Part shown: piece after piece, positions 1 through 7,382 of the stretch | Layout of the letters: each line of letters starts with the position of its first letter | Position numbering within the stretch: position 1 is the stretch's first letter | Source: Actinomycetes bacterium | GTDB lineage: Bacteria; Actinomycetota; Acidimicrobiia; Acidimicrobiales; RAAP-2 | Assembly (NCBI GenBank): GCA_021798955.1 | Contig: JAJZBK010000013.1 | Location: forward strand, 1-64,000 | DNA: 64,000 nt | Direction: 5' to 3' | The notes under the pieces: generated by a model | Database searches by the model: none | Seen by the model: only the letters and a program-made list of their open reading frames with translations | Told to the model about the DNA's origin: nothing | Position numbers and translations under genes: made by a program

Positions 1-136
1 CCTCGTCACCCAGGCCATCGTCGGCACGGCCAACGAGATCTCGGCCGCCATCTGCGCCAGCACCGGACAGCGACCCGCCACCGTGTGCACGAGCCCCGGC
101 GTGAAAGCCGCCGACCGGGCGCTCAAGCTCGGGTGA
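1..136 (+). CDS. DUF929 family protein, C-terminal fragment (cut by window edge)
   Basis: Only the last 44 codons are present; the frame starts at base 2 and stops with TGA at 134-136. The fragment closely matches the C-terminus of the complete DUF929 protein at 684-1595: both have a cysteine pair spaced about ten residues apart around a TGQRP motif, then an ADRAL ending. It is therefore a paralogue, and the two DUF929 genes flank a VKOR gene. The stop overlaps the GTG start of VKOR, so the three genes probably form one operon. DUF929 has no assigned function; a redox role is inferred from the neighbour and from the CPFC motif of the complete copy. Confidence 0.8.
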   Translation, partial: LVTQAIVGTANEISAAICASTGQRPATVCTSPGVKAADRALKLG

Positions 137-687
137 GCGTCGTGGGAGCAAGGCGCGGTACCGACGTGGCGAACCCCGCTGGCACCTTCGCCGACACCCC
201 CGCGGTCCGATGGCAACCGGTGACGGCGACGGTGCTCTGTCTGTTCGGCCTCGGGGTCGCCACCTACCTGACGCTCACCCACTTCGACACGAGCGTCCCC
301 CTCAGCTGTCCGGCGGGTGGTGGGTTCATCAACTGCGCGAAGGTGACCACCAGCCCGCAGTCGGAGATCTTCGGCATCCCGGTGGCGGTGCTCGGCCTCG
401 TCTACTTCGTGCCGATGCTCGCCCTCAACCTCCCGGCCGCCTGGCGGTCCCTCGACCGTCGTGTCCACCTCGCCCGCCTCGTCATGGCCGTGGTCGGGGT
501 CTGCATGGTCCTCTACCTCGTCAGCGCCGAGCTGTTCATCATCCGGAACCTGTGCCTGTGGTGCACCTCGGTCCACGTCGTGACGTTCCTCCTCTTCGTC
601 GTAGTGGTCACGAGCACCCCTGCGGTCCTCGACCGTCTGGCGATGGCGACCCCGGGACCGGAGGGCGGGGACCGGGACGACCGGTGA
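133..687 (+). CDS. Vitamin K epoxide reductase (VKOR) family membrane protein
   Basis: A 184-residue integral membrane protein. Known VKORs take electrons from a periplasmic thioredoxin-like partner and pass them to quinone, driving disulfide formation in exported proteins. The active-site CLWC lies at residues 141-144 and the loop cysteine pair at 59 and 68, followed by the family-typical SPQSEIFGIPVA stretch; about four hydrophobic helices surround them. The GTG at 133 overlaps the upstream DUF929 stop; GTG at 142 is an alternative. The stop overlaps the next DUF929 start at 684. There is no fused thioredoxin domain, so a separate partner is expected, and a flanking DUF929 protein is the obvious candidate. 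Confidence 0.9.
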   Translation: MSVVGARRGTDVANPAGTFADTPAVRWQPVTATVLCLFGLGVATYLTLTHFDTSVPLSCPAGGGFINCAKVTTSPQSEIFGIPVAVLGLVYFVPMLALNLPAAWRSLDRRVHLARLVMAVVGVCMVLYLVSAELFIIRNLCLWCTSVHVVTFLLFVVVVTSTPAVLDRLAMATPGPEGGDRDDR

Positions 688-1595
688 CCGAGGCGACGGG
701 CACCGCGGACGCCTCGAGCGACCCGGCTGCCTCGGTGGCGAGAGCACCCCTCACCCGGACGGCGCGCTTCGCGTGGGTCGCCGTCGTCGTCATCGTCGCC
801 TTGGTCGTCGCCCTGGTCGTGGTGGCCCTGACCCACACCACCGTGGTCCAACGAAGCTCCCAACCCGCCGCCGTCCCCACCTCGACGCTCACCGACCTGG
901 TCGGCCTCCCGACGAGCGCCTTCGACGGCGTCGGCGTGTCGGCGCCGACGAGCGGCCTGCGCCTGCCGCACGTCGAGCCGGCGACAACGCCCGAGCTGAC
1001 CTCGGGAGGCAAGCCCCTGGTCTTCTACACAGGCGCTGAGTACTGCCCGTTCTGCGCCGCCGAGCAGTGGGCGCTCGTCGTGGCGCTGTCACGCTTCGGC
1101 CACTTCACCACCTTGTACCAAGCGTCGTCGTCGGGGACGAGCGCGTTCCCCGGCACCCCGACGTTCACCTTCGCCGGGTCCACCTACGTCAGCCCCTACG
1201 TGTCCTTCACGGGGATCGAGGAGTACTCGACGACCACGGCCCCCACCGGCGGCTTCACCCAGATCGCCTCGCTGACCCCCAGCCAGCGGCAGCTCGTCGA
1301 CCGGTTCGACCCCGCCGTCGCCGACGCCAAGCCGTTCCCCTTCGTCGACGTGGCCAATCGGCTGGTAGCAACCGCGGCCGGCTTCTCCCCGGCAGTGCTC
1401 CACGGCCTATCCGAGGGGGCGGTGCTCGCCGGCTTGGACGCCCCGAGCACTCCTGCGGCCCAGGGCATCCTCGCCTCGGCCAACGCGCTGAGCGCCGGCA
1501 TCTGTTCCGCCACCGGCCAACGGCCGTCCACCGTGTGCACCTCGTCCGGGGTCGTCACCGCCGACCGGGCGCTCCACCTCGTCACCCCGGGGTGA
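684..1595 (+). CDS. DUF929 family membrane-anchored protein with thioredoxin-like CPFC motif
   Basis: A 303-residue protein with a short cytoplasmic N-terminus, one hydrophobic anchor (about residues 29-50) and a long extracytoplasmic part. Residues 113-130 read like a thioredoxin-fold active site: a strand (VFYTGAEY) followed by CPFC at 121-124 and a helix. A second conserved cysteine pair is at 274 and 285. The GTG start overlaps the VKOR stop, so translation is probably coupled. DUF929 was defined from Sulfolobus-type archaea with no known function. From the motif and the neighbour I infer a DsbA-like thiol oxidoreductase re-oxidised by the adjacent VKOR; this is not established. Confidence 0.85.
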   Translation: MTEATGTADASSDPAASVARAPLTRTARFAWVAVVVIVALVVALVVVALTHTTVVQRSSQPAAVPTSTLTDLVGLPTSAFDGVGVSAPTSGLRLPHVEPATTPELTSGGKPLVFYTGAEYCPFCAAEQWALVVALSRFGHFTTLYQASSSGTSAFPGTPTFTFAGSTYVSPYVSFTGIEEYSTTTAPTGGFTQIASLTPSQRQLVDRFDPAVADAKPFPFVDVANRLVATAAGFSPAVLHGLSEGAVLAGLDAPSTPAAQGILASANALSAGICSATGQRPSTVCTSSGVVTADRALHLVTPG

Positions 1596-1634
1596 CCGAC
1601 CGGCTGGCCGGGCCGGCTGCCAGGCCGATCGGCC

Positions 1635-1685
1635 GGCACCAAGACGGCGCCGGCACCAAGACGGGGCCGCCACCAAGACGGCGTG
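1635..1685. repeat. 17-bp tandem repeat, three copies
   Basis: Three consecutive 17-bp units built on GGCACCAAGACGG occupy the gap between the convergent DUF929 and whiB genes. The units differ at only a few positions. No open frame of interest crosses them. Confidence 0.85.
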
Positions 1686-1693
1686 ACCGGGCG

Positions 1694-1957
1694 TCAGCTG
1701 GCGGTGCGCTCGAGGAGCTGCTTGCGTTCGGCCTCGTTGAGCCCGCCCCAGATGCCGTGTGGCTCGTGGATGGCCAGCGCGTACTCGAGGCAGTGCGGCT
1801 TGACCGGGCACGTGCCACAGATCGCCTTGGCACGAGCCTCCCGCTTTGCCCGCTCGTCCTTGCGCTCAGGGTGGGCCGGAGGAAAGAACGCCTCCGCCTG
1901 CGGTCCACGACAGGATGCTTTGACCTGCCAGGTGTCGAGCGCCTGTGCCATCCTCAT
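1694..1957 (-). CDS. WhiB family iron-sulfur transcription factor
   Basis: An 87-residue WhiB protein. WhiB proteins bind a 4Fe-4S cluster through four cysteines and usually act with the primary sigma factor. The four cysteines are visible: one near the N-terminus (CRGPQAE), then CGTC and a final C after PVKPH. The GIWGG turn and a basic C-terminal region follow. ATG at 1957 is chosen because GGGAGG lies 6 nt upstream; ATG at 1951 is possible. The gene is divergent from two ArsA/Get3-like ATPase genes, the arrangement of whiB4 (Rv3681c) and Rv3680-Rv3679 in Mycobacterium tuberculosis, so a WhiB4-type redox role is plausible. Confidence 0.92.
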   Translation of the reverse strand: MRMAQALDTWQVKASCRGPQAEAFFPPAHPERKDERAKREARAKAICGTCPVKPHCLEYALAIHEPHGIWGGLNEAERKQLLERTAS

Positions 1958-2022
1958 CCTCGTCCTCCCCCTTTGTCCCCCGTGGGCTCTCCCGGCGACG
2001 ACGGTAATCCGTCCGGACAGAC

Positions 2023-2053
2023 AGAAACAAGGCCCCTGAACAGGGATGTTTCT
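2023..2053. promoter_or_regulatory. Imperfect palindrome in the whiB / ATPase divergent region
   Basis: The outer arms AGAAACA (2023-2029) and TGTTTCT (2047-2053) are perfect inverted repeats. An inner CCCTG-AA-CAGGG palindrome lies between them. The element is about 66 nt upstream of the whiB start. It could be an operator for either gene or a hairpin in the whiB leader. Function is inferred only from symmetry and position. Confidence 0.4.
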
Positions 2054-2241
2054 GCTGGGAAGAAGCTGGGAGGGCCCGTCGGCTCCACGACGGCCTGTGG
2101 CTGCCTCCCGGCGCCGCCCACCCAGGCCCGCCATCTTGACGGCAGGACAAGGTCCGCTCTCTCGGCCGGCGGTGCTGGGGCCGGTAGCAGGGTGTCCCTG
2201 CCGGAGGAAGCGCGGGCAGGGACGCTACGCTCCGCTACGAC

Positions 2242-3231
2242 ATGGACGTCCGCGGATTCTGCACCCAGAGCCGGGTCTTGATCGTGGCGGGCAAGGGCGG
2301 CGTCGGCAAGACGACGATGGTTGCCGCCCTCGCCCGGGTCGCCGCCGACGCCGGTCTGTCGGTGCTCATCGTGGAGCTCGAAGGCCGCACCGGCATCGCC
2401 GGTGCCTTTGGACCGGTACAAGCTCTCGGCTACGACGAGGTCGTCCTCGACGCCGCCGACGACGGCAGCCCGGTGACCCGGGGGACGGTGCGAGCCAGGA
2501 TGGTCACGCCCGATGACGCCCTCGTCGAGTACCTGGTCGACCACGGGTTCCGGCGGATCTCCAAGCGGCTGGCCGCGTCGGGGATCGTCGACGTCGTCTC
2601 GAGTGCCATCCCGGGGATCCGTGACGTGCTCGTGCTCGGCAAGGTAAAGCAGCTCGAACGGTCCGGGGTCGCCGACCTGGTCCTCGTCGACGCTCCGGCC
2701 ACCGGCCATGCCCTCACCTTTCTTTCCTCCGCCGGAGGCCTGCTCGATGCGGCGCGCTCGGGCCCGGTGCGCACCCAGGCGGCCGAGGTCGCCGAGCTGC
2801 TGGGAGATCCGAGCCGTTGCCAGGTCGTGCTCGTCACCCTCCCCGAAGAGATGCCGGTGAACGAGGTCGTGGAGGCCGCCTACCAGCTCGAGGACCGCAT
2901 CGGGGTCTCCCTCGGACCGGTCGTGGTGAACGCCTGTCTCGCCGATGTCCCCGGGCTCGACGTTCCTGCCGCCGAAGCGGTGGTGCAGGCCGGCAGCACG
3001 CTCTCTCGCCACCTGGTCGAAGGCCTCGAGGCAACCCGGTCGTTCCACCTCCGCCGGGTGGCACTCCAGCACGACCAGCTCGACCGGCTCACCAGCGAGC
3101 TTCCGCTGCCACAACTGCGCACCCCGTACCTCTTCGCCGAACGGATCGGCCCCGGCGAGCTCGCCGTGCTGGCCCGGGCGCTCACCGGAGGGATCACCGA
3201 GCTTCCCGACCCGGCGAGCGTGTCCCCGTGA
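2242..3231 (+). CDS. ArsA/Get3-like P-loop ATPase, first of pair
   Basis: A 329-residue ArsA/Get3 family ATPase. The deviant Walker A is GKGGVGKTT near residues 17-26, and a switch-II-like VLVDAPATGHAL follows near residue 152. Relatives use ATP-driven dimer changes to guide tail-anchored proteins or anion efflux partners. No arsenite-binding cysteine cluster and no ArsB gene is nearby, so arsenite efflux is unlikely. TACGCT about 10 nt before the ATG and no clear Shine-Dalgarno suggest a leaderless or short-leader mRNA. The stop overlaps the GTG of the second ATPase, as expected for a heteromeric pair like mycobacterial Rv3680/Rv3679. Confidence 0.9.
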   Translation: MDVRGFCTQSRVLIVAGKGGVGKTTMVAALARVAADAGLSVLIVELEGRTGIAGAFGPVQALGYDEVVLDAADDGSPVTRGTVRARMVTPDDALVEYLVDHGFRRISKRLAASGIVDVVSSAIPGIRDVLVLGKVKQLERSGVADLVLVDAPATGHALTFLSSAGGLLDAARSGPVRTQAAEVAELLGDPSRCQVVLVTLPEEMPVNEVVEAAYQLEDRIGVSLGPVVVNACLADVPGLDVPAAEAVVQAGSTLSRHLVEGLEATRSFHLRRVALQHDQLDRLTSELPLPQLRTPYLFAERIGPGELAVLARALTGGITELPDPASVSP

Positions 3232-4424
3232 CCGCTCCGGGGACCGCCTCCGTCGACGGCGGAAGCACGACGGCGCCCCTCGACGACGTGACGTCGGCCG
3301 CCTCCGTGGTGGTGTGCTGCGGGAGCGGCGGGGTCGGCAAGACGACCACGGCGGCGGCGATCGCGCTCCATGCAGCAGCTACGGGGCGCCGGGCGTGCGT
3401 CGTGACCGTCGACCCGGCACGACGCCTGGCCGACGCGCTCGGGCTCGACCGGCTCTCCAACCAGCCCGCCACCGTCGACGGCCCCTGGCCCGGCGCCCTG
3501 AGCGCCATGATGCTCGACCCCAAGCGGACCTTCGACGACCTGATCGAACGGTATGCGGACTCCCCCGAGCAGGCCCAGGGGATCTTGGCCAACCGCATCT
3601 ACCGCAACCTGACAGGCGCCCTGTCGGGGACCCAGGAGTACATGGCGATGGAGAAGCTCTACGAGCTCGTCGAGGAGCAGGACTTCGACCTCGTGGTGGT
3701 CGACACCCCGCCGTCCCGCAACGCCCTCGACTTTCTCGACGCTCCCAGACGGCTCACGAACTTCCTCGGCAACCGAGTCTTCCAGGTGCTGATGATGCCG
3801 ACGAGGACCTCGCTCCGGGTCATGGGTGTCGCCGCCCAGGCCCTGCTGAGGACGTTGTCCAAGGTCGCCGGCGCTGACGTGGTCCGCGACGCCGTCACCT
3901 TCTTCCAGGCCTTCGAGGGCATGGAAGAGGGGTTCCGGCACCGAGCCGCCCGGATGCGCGAACTGTTGGCCGAGCCCGGGACGGTCTTCGTCGTGGTCGC
4001 CTCACCCCGGAGCGAGTCGATCGACGAGGCTGTCCACTTCGCCGGGAAGTTGACCGAGAGCGGCATGGGAGTCGACGCCCTGGTCGTCAACCGCATGCTG
4101 CCTCGCTTCATCGACGACGACGACCTCCACGAGCTCGAGCAGCAGTCGACGACGAGGGACGGGGCGAACGGGGATCTTTCGCCGGGCGAAGCGACCGGCG
4201 AGGACGCCAGTGCCTTCGACGTGCTCGTCCGTACGGTCGAAGGGTACGCCGCCGCCGCCGCACGCGAAGACGAGGCGCTCTCCCAGCTGGTGGCCGCCGC
4301 GGCAGCCGCCCCGGTCGTCCGGGTACCGCTGTTGGCGGGAGACGTCCACGACCTCGCAGGTCTGACCGAGCTCAGCTCGCTCCTGTTCGCAGCGGCCAGC
4401 GAGGGCGGCCGAACAGCGCGGTAA
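3228..4424 (+). CDS. ArsA/Get3-like P-loop ATPase, second of pair
   Basis: A 398-residue protein with the deviant Walker A GSGGVGKTT near residues 33-41, a P-loop-family DPARRLADAL segment and a switch-II DTPPSRNALDFL. The helical insert rich in Met and Leu (PTRTSLRVMGVAAQ) resembles the client-binding part of Get3-like proteins. The GTG start overlaps the stop of the first ATPase, so the two subunits are probably made together. Two different ATPases in tandem suggest a heterodimer. The client is unknown. The position beside a WhiB gene suggests a link to redox or envelope stress, by analogy with M. tuberculosis; that is inference. Confidence 0.9.
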   Translation: MTAPGTASVDGGSTTAPLDDVTSAASVVVCCGSGGVGKTTTAAAIALHAAATGRRACVVTVDPARRLADALGLDRLSNQPATVDGPWPGALSAMMLDPKRTFDDLIERYADSPEQAQGILANRIYRNLTGALSGTQEYMAMEKLYELVEEQDFDLVVVDTPPSRNALDFLDAPRRLTNFLGNRVFQVLMMPTRTSLRVMGVAAQALLRTLSKVAGADVVRDAVTFFQAFEGMEEGFRHRAARMRELLAEPGTVFVVVASPRSESIDEAVHFAGKLTESGMGVDALVVNRMLPRFIDDDDLHELEQQSTTRDGANGDLSPGEATGEDASAFDVLVRTVEGYAAAAAREDEALSQLVAAAAAAPVVRVPLLAGDVHDLAGLTELSSLLFAAASEGGRTAR

Positions 4425-4433
4425 GCTCCCCAC

Positions 4434-4859
4434 GTGACTACCGTCCTCGTGGCCAGCGACACCGCTTCGGTCCGCACCCAGATCACCTCGGTCGTCCGCC
4501 GGCCCGGTCGCGACGTCCGCGAGGTGCACTCGGGGCCGGCACTGCTCGCCGCCGTGGCCAAGGAGCTCCCCAACCTCGTGGTCGTGGACATGCAGATGGG
4601 GAACATGGGCGGCATGGCGGTCTGCCTCGAGCTCCGGCTGGAGGAGTCCTACGGAAACCTGGGACACACCCCGGTGCTCATGCTGCTCGATCGCCGACCG
4701 GACGTGTTCTTGGCCCGGCGGTCGGGTGCCGAAGGATGGCTCGTCAAGCCACTCGACCCCATCCGCATCCGCCGCGCCGTCGTGGCGCTGCTCGACGGGA
4801 AGACCTTCGAAGACCCGTCGTACTTGCCGCTCACGTCGGCAGCCGCCCTCGGGGGCTGA
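4434..4859 (+). CDS. Stand-alone receiver-domain protein
   Basis: A 141-residue protein consisting of one CheY-like receiver domain without an output domain. The likely phospho-acceptor is Asp52 (VVVDMQMG) and the conserved Lys is Lys105 (LVKPLD). Only one acidic residue, Asp9, is present in the N-terminal acidic cluster, which usually has two. No histidine kinase lies nearby. GTG at 4434 follows TAAGCT by 6 nt, fitting a leaderless start, only 9 nt after the ATPase stop; it may be read both from the ATPase operon and from its own promoter. The partner is unknown. Confidence 0.75.
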   Translation: MTTVLVASDTASVRTQITSVVRRPGRDVREVHSGPALLAAVAKELPNLVVVDMQMGNMGGMAVCLELRLEESYGNLGHTPVLMLLDRRPDVFLARRSGAEGWLVKPLDPIRIRRAVVALLDGKTFEDPSYLPLTSAAALGG

Positions 4860-4975
4860 GCGGCCAGCGGACGGGACCGACACGGCCTGCAGTGTTCGGC
4901 AAGCACGACGACGCCGGACGGGGCTCCCGCCGGGCCGGTGGCGACCTTCGGTACACCCGTCGGGGGCGGCGAGGG

Positions 4976-5923
4976 GTGAACGAAGCCCGGCGCGGTCGCC
5001 ACGGGGAGACCGGGGCGACCCCGGGCACGGGTGAGCGTGCCGACCACGACGCCGAGTCCCAGCTCCGGGTCATCACCGAGGCGCTGAACGACCTCGACAC
5101 CATGGTCGTGCGCGAGGTGATGACGCCTCGTGTCGACGTGGTGGGACTGGCCATCCCGGTTGCCGCCGAGGACATCACCCGGGCGGTGCGGGAGTCCGGG
5201 CACCGATCCTTCCCGGTCTACGACGAGGACCTCGACGACTTGGTCGGCGTGCTGTTCGTCAACGATCTCTTCCGGGCCGGTTGGCGGATGACCGGCTGGC
5301 CGGCTGGCGCCGAGCCAAGCAGGCCGAGCAACGAAGCCGGCGAGGCGGCGGGGACGCCCCGCGGTGCTCCCGTCGACCGACCGCTGCCCGAGTCGCTCCA
5401 AGTGTCGCGACGCCTCCGCCAGCCCTTCCTCGTCCCCGAGTCGCTGCCGGTGCTGGAGGTCCTCGCCGAGATGCGCCGCCAGCGGCGGGCCTTCGCCGTC
5501 GTCGTCGACGAGCACGGCGGTGTCGAGGGCGTGCTCACCATCAAGGACATCCTCGCCGCCCTGGTCGGCGACCTGCCTGACGAGTTCGACCCCCCCGACG
5601 AGCCCGACGTCGTCCGGGTCGACCAGAACCGCTGGCTCCTCGACGGTCGGATGGGAGTGGACGACGTCCGCGAGCGGCTCGCCATCGACGTCCCCGACGG
5701 CGAGTACGTCACCCTCGGGGGCTTCCTCTTCGAGCGCTTCGGCCACATCCCGATCGAGGGCGAGGCCGTCGCCGTCGACGGCTGGGACCTGCGGGTAGCC
5801 GAGATGGACCGTCGTCGCATCGCCAAGGTGGTGGCCCGACGCACGCCGCCGACCGAGCCCGGGCCAGGTGGCCCGGTGACGGACCAGTCCGACCTCGCAG
5901 CCAGGCACCCGACCGTCGAGTAG
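4976..5923 (+). CDS. CBS-pair / CorC_HlyC domain protein
   Basis: About 315 residues with two CBS domains (starting near VREVMTPRVDVVGL and FLVPESLPVLEVL) and a C-terminal CorC_HlyC domain containing YVTLGGFLFERFG. Such proteins bind adenine nucleotides and regulate divalent-cation homeostasis or efflux. There is no N-terminal membrane DUF21/CNNM domain, so it resembles soluble CorC (YbeX) more than the transporters. A low-complexity linker interrupts the CBS pair around residues 103-138. The start is uncertain: GTG at 4976 has only a weak, too-close purine run, and ATG at 5101 lies at the domain edge. Confidence 0.78.
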   Translation: MNEARRGRHGETGATPGTGERADHDAESQLRVITEALNDLDTMVVREVMTPRVDVVGLAIPVAAEDITRAVRESGHRSFPVYDEDLDDLVGVLFVNDLFRAGWRMTGWPAGAEPSRPSNEAGEAAGTPRGAPVDRPLPESLQVSRRLRQPFLVPESLPVLEVLAEMRRQRRAFAVVVDEHGGVEGVLTIKDILAALVGDLPDEFDPPDEPDVVRVDQNRWLLDGRMGVDDVRERLAIDVPDGEYVTLGGFLFERFGHIPIEGEAVAVDGWDLRVAEMDRRRIAKVVARRTPPTEPGPGGPVTDQSDLAARHPTVE

Positions 5924-6035
5924 CGAGCCCACCGGGCCCGTCGCGGCAGACGGTCCACCGGAGCCGACCAGCCCAGGGGTCGAGTAGCATCGGCACGTCG
6001 CCGACCGGCCACCTGTGGTGTGCCGATCGCGCCGA

Positions 6036-6113
6036 CGGGCTGTGGCGCAGTTTGGTTAGCGCGCTGCGTTCGGGACGCAGAGGTCCCCGGTTCAAATCCG
6101 GGCAGCCCGACCA
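6036..6113 (+). tRNA. tRNA-Pro (anticodon CGG)
   Basis: The cloverleaf is readable by eye. The acceptor stem CGGGCTG pairs with CAGCCCG. The anticodon stem CTGCG/CGCAG closes a seven-base loop with CGG at 6071-6073. The T-loop has TTCAAAT. Discriminator A and a genomically encoded CCA end the gene at 6113. A TAGCAT hexamer near 5986 may be the -10 element. Confidence 0.95.
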
Positions 6114-6269
6114 GGCTCCCACGCGCCGGCGCTGTCCGGAACTGAGCCGGGGCAGGGCCGAGCTGGGGCCGGTGCCCTCCGGGAGCAGGCTGAGCCGGAG
6201 CGGCGCCCGCTCGTCGGGCGTCGGCGATGCCTGCTCCACCAAGCCTCGCCGCCGCATGCGGCTCGGCGA

Positions 6270-7106
6270 CTACGACCCGGCGGGTTCCGACGGCCCGAGC
6301 GGCGTTGCGGCACCCGGTGCCCACGTGAACACCGGGGGGCGCCGCTCGAGGAACGCCGCCATGCCCTCGGTGGCATCGGCGCCGGCAGCGGCCTCGGCCG
6401 ACCACCGTGCGGCGAGCTGCGGGTCGATCCTGCCGTGGGTGCTGGCCGCGTCGACGAGCTCCTTGCTCGCCATCTGGGTGAGCAGGGACCGCTCCCGGGC
6501 GAGCAACGTCGTGAACGCCTCCACCCGGGCGTCGAGCGTGCCGATCGGGTGGACCTCGTCGAGGAGCCCGACACGGAGCGCCCGCTCGGAGTCGACGATC
6601 TCGGCCGAGTAAAGGAGGTGCTTGGTAGCCGACGGACCGGCAAGACGGACGACACGCTCCAAGGCGATCGCCGGGTAGACGATGCCCAGGCGAGCGGGCG
6701 TGATGCCGACCCGCGCCGTCGCGTCGGCAATCCGCAGGTCACAGGCGACGGCGATCTCGGTTCCCCCGCCCACGCAGGCGCCCGTCACAACCGCGATGGT
6801 CGGCTTGGGAAAGGCGGCGAGGGCAGCGTCGGCCTCGGTGTTGACCCGGTGGTACTCGACCAGGTCGACCGCTGCCAGATCGGCGATGTCGGCTCCGGCG
6901 CAGAAGTGGTCGCCGACACCCCGGACGACGAGCACCCGAACCCCGGTGTCGCTGGCAAGCCGTCGACAGTGCTCGGCAAGGGCCCGCCACATGGCGAGGG
7001 TCACCGCGTTGCGCTTGTCCGGACGGTTGAGCCACAGCGTGGCAACGCCGTCCTCGACGGTGACGGCAAGCTCGTCGCGGAGGTCGGCGGACGTCGGCAT
7101 CGGCAT
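6270..7106 (-). CDS. Enoyl-CoA hydratase/isomerase (crotonase) family protein
   Basis: A 278-residue crotonase-fold protein. The oxyanion-hole segments are visible: DHFCAGADIADL and GACVGGGTEIAVACDLRIA. The first catalytic Glu of classical hydratases is kept (GGGTE). The second, normally in a PEixLG segment, is replaced (ITPARLGI). It may therefore be an isomerase or another crotonase-family enzyme rather than a standard hydratase. ATG at 7106 follows AGGGAGAG with good spacing; the longer upstream frame would read through a tandem repeat. The gene is monocistronic and divergent from an MFS transporter. Confidence 0.88.
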   Translation of the reverse strand: MPMPTSADLRDELAVTVEDGVATLWLNRPDKRNAVTLAMWRALAEHCRRLASDTGVRVLVVRGVGDHFCAGADIADLAAVDLVEYHRVNTEADAALAAFPKPTIAVVTGACVGGGTEIAVACDLRIADATARVGITPARLGIVYPAIALERVVRLAGPSATKHLLYSAEIVDSERALRVGLLDEVHPIGTLDARVEAFTTLLARERSLLTQMASKELVDAASTHGRIDPQLAARWSAEAAAGADATEGMAAFLERRPPVFTWAPGAATPLGPSEPAGS

Positions 7107-7131
7107 GGATCTCTCCCTGGTGGACAGCAAG

Positions 7132-7210
7132 GCGGCCGAGTGGGTGGGCGGCCGAGTGGGTGGGCGGCCGAGTGGGTGGGCGGCCGAGTGGGTGGGCGGC
7201 CGAGTGGGTT
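7132..7210. repeat. 16-bp tandem repeat, five copies
   Basis: Five head-to-tail copies of GCGGCCGAGTGGGTGG; the last copy changes at its final bases. They lie in the 276-bp gap between the divergent crotonase and MFS genes, just upstream of the crotonase Shine-Dalgarno, so they would be in its leader or promoter. The copies are nearly perfect, which indicates recent slippage. Confidence 0.95.
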
Positions 7211-7353
7211 CCGCCCGAACGACCCGGCACGGCACCTCCGGGCAGACGAAGCGCCTGGGGTGTGCCGGTGGTCGCCGACGCTAGCCGACCGGTCGGGCGA
7301 CGTCCGTGTGGGCGGACAGAGCAGGGGACATGGTCGGCACCCCACTGGCCAGC

Positions 7354-7376
7354 AACGTTTCCGTGAACGTTAGACT
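7354..7376 (+). promoter_or_regulatory. MFS promoter with paired AACGTT operator
   Basis: Two self-complementary AACGTT hexamers (7354-7359 and 7366-7371) are centred 12 bp apart. The second abuts TAGACT (7371-7376), a likely -10 that lies 6 nt before the MFS ATG. The arrangement resembles a TetR-type operator over a leaderless promoter. No TetR gene is in the window, so the regulator is unknown. Confidence 0.4.
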
Positions 7377-7382
7377 TCGGCC

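Noticed and set aside
2242-4424. Arsenite efflux ATPase assignment for the two ArsA-like proteins
   Set aside because: No ArsB, ArsR or ArsD neighbour and no visible metal-binding cysteine cluster; Get3-like role fits better.
4649-6405. Long minus-strand frames over the CBS/CorC gene and tRNA-Pro
   Set aside because: They run antisense to a recognisable CBS/CorC protein and through a tRNA, so they are shadows.
7132-7210. Possible CRISPR array at the 16-bp repeats
   Set aside because: Units are contiguous without spacers and too short; no cas genes are present.
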